Positions 63,989 to 64,000 of a stretch of 64,000 nucleotides of DNA are shown here, piece after piece. Numbering within the stretch: the first letter of the stretch is position 1; each line of letters opens with the position of its first letter. Below the pieces are notes generated by a model. The model saw only the letters and a program-made list of their open reading frames with translations. It searched no databases and had not been told where the DNA came from. The stretch comes from Beijerinckiaceae bacterium (GTDB taxonomy: Bacteria; Pseudomonadota; Alphaproteobacteria; Rhizobiales; Beijerinckiaceae): NCBI GenBank assembly GCA_004564215.1, contig CP024846.1, positions 992,001-1,056,000 of the forward strand, written 5' to 3'. The position numbers and the translations under genes are program-made.

Positions 63989-64000
63989 GCCGATGCGGGA

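Noticed and set aside
63922..64000. Possible gene start at the right edge (MPAPPGLDGFWLSIL...)
   Set aside because: It lies inside an inverted repeat, has no ribosome site, and runs off the window, so it cannot be supported.

Overview
The window looks like a chromosomal segment of an alphaproteobacterium of the order Rhizobiales (Hyphomicrobiales), most likely Beijerinckiaceae or a close relative. This is inferred from the Rhizobiales-type order dnaK-dnaJ-methyltransferase-pyrF-dapB, a flagellar block with DUF1217-flgF-fliI facing motA-fliM-fliN, a GTTC-N7-GTTC type SOS box at recA, an RpoH-type promoter at dnaK, a CycM-type cytochrome c, a phasin, and short palindromic intergenic repeats of the kind common in Rhizobiales. 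The genus cannot be fixed from the sequence alone.

Layout. 1-5.4 kb: flagellar genes in two divergent groups (motA-fliM-fliN leftward; DUF1217-flgF-fliI rightward, with overlapping stops and starts). 5.4-14.8 kb, leftward: putA, dapB, pyrF, a PmtA-like methyltransferase, dnaJ and dnaK. 15-25.5 kb: two secreted proteins, a class III aminotransferase (possibly HpnO), tRNA-Val(GAC), an inositol monophosphatase, dnaN, a class A penicillin-binding protein, pyruvate kinase and a DUF1036 protein. 25.5-39.9 kb: an accessory island holding a three-gene hybrid NRPS/PKS and an exported alpha/beta hydrolase. 40-43.5 kb: small secreted protein, CorC/HlyC-type membrane protein and a fused aroK-aroB. 43.7-50.2 kb: glycogen-debranching-like enzyme, GT4 glycosyltransferase, Wza-like export lipoprotein and a WcaI-like glycosyltransferase. 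50.5-59 kb: cytochrome c, then a tight yejABEF-deoB-upp operon. 59-64 kb: otsA, small proteins, phasin and recA.

The most distinctive region is the assembly line at 26117-38417. ORF 1 is a loading A-PCP. ORF 2 is KS-AT-ACP-aminotransferase-C-A-PCP. ORF 3 is C-PCP-TE without an adenylation domain; its condensation motif reads HQIVFDG (catalytic His replaced by Gln) and its thioesterase has Cys where Ser is usual. Read colinearly, a branched-chain amino acid would be extended by one malonyl unit and transaminated at the beta-keto carbon, giving a beta,gamma-diamino acid that is joined to a second (Gly-like) residue. This is an inference from domain order and hand-read specificity codes.

Regulatory and repeat features that can be read directly include a perfect RpoH-type promoter upstream of dnaK, an SOS box abutting the recA promoter, a strong hairpin between dnaK and dnaJ, a rho-independent terminator after the cytochrome c gene, two families of dispersed palindromic repeats (two copies each), a 22-bp palindrome beside the tRNA, and a run of hairpins upstream of the penicillin-binding protein gene.
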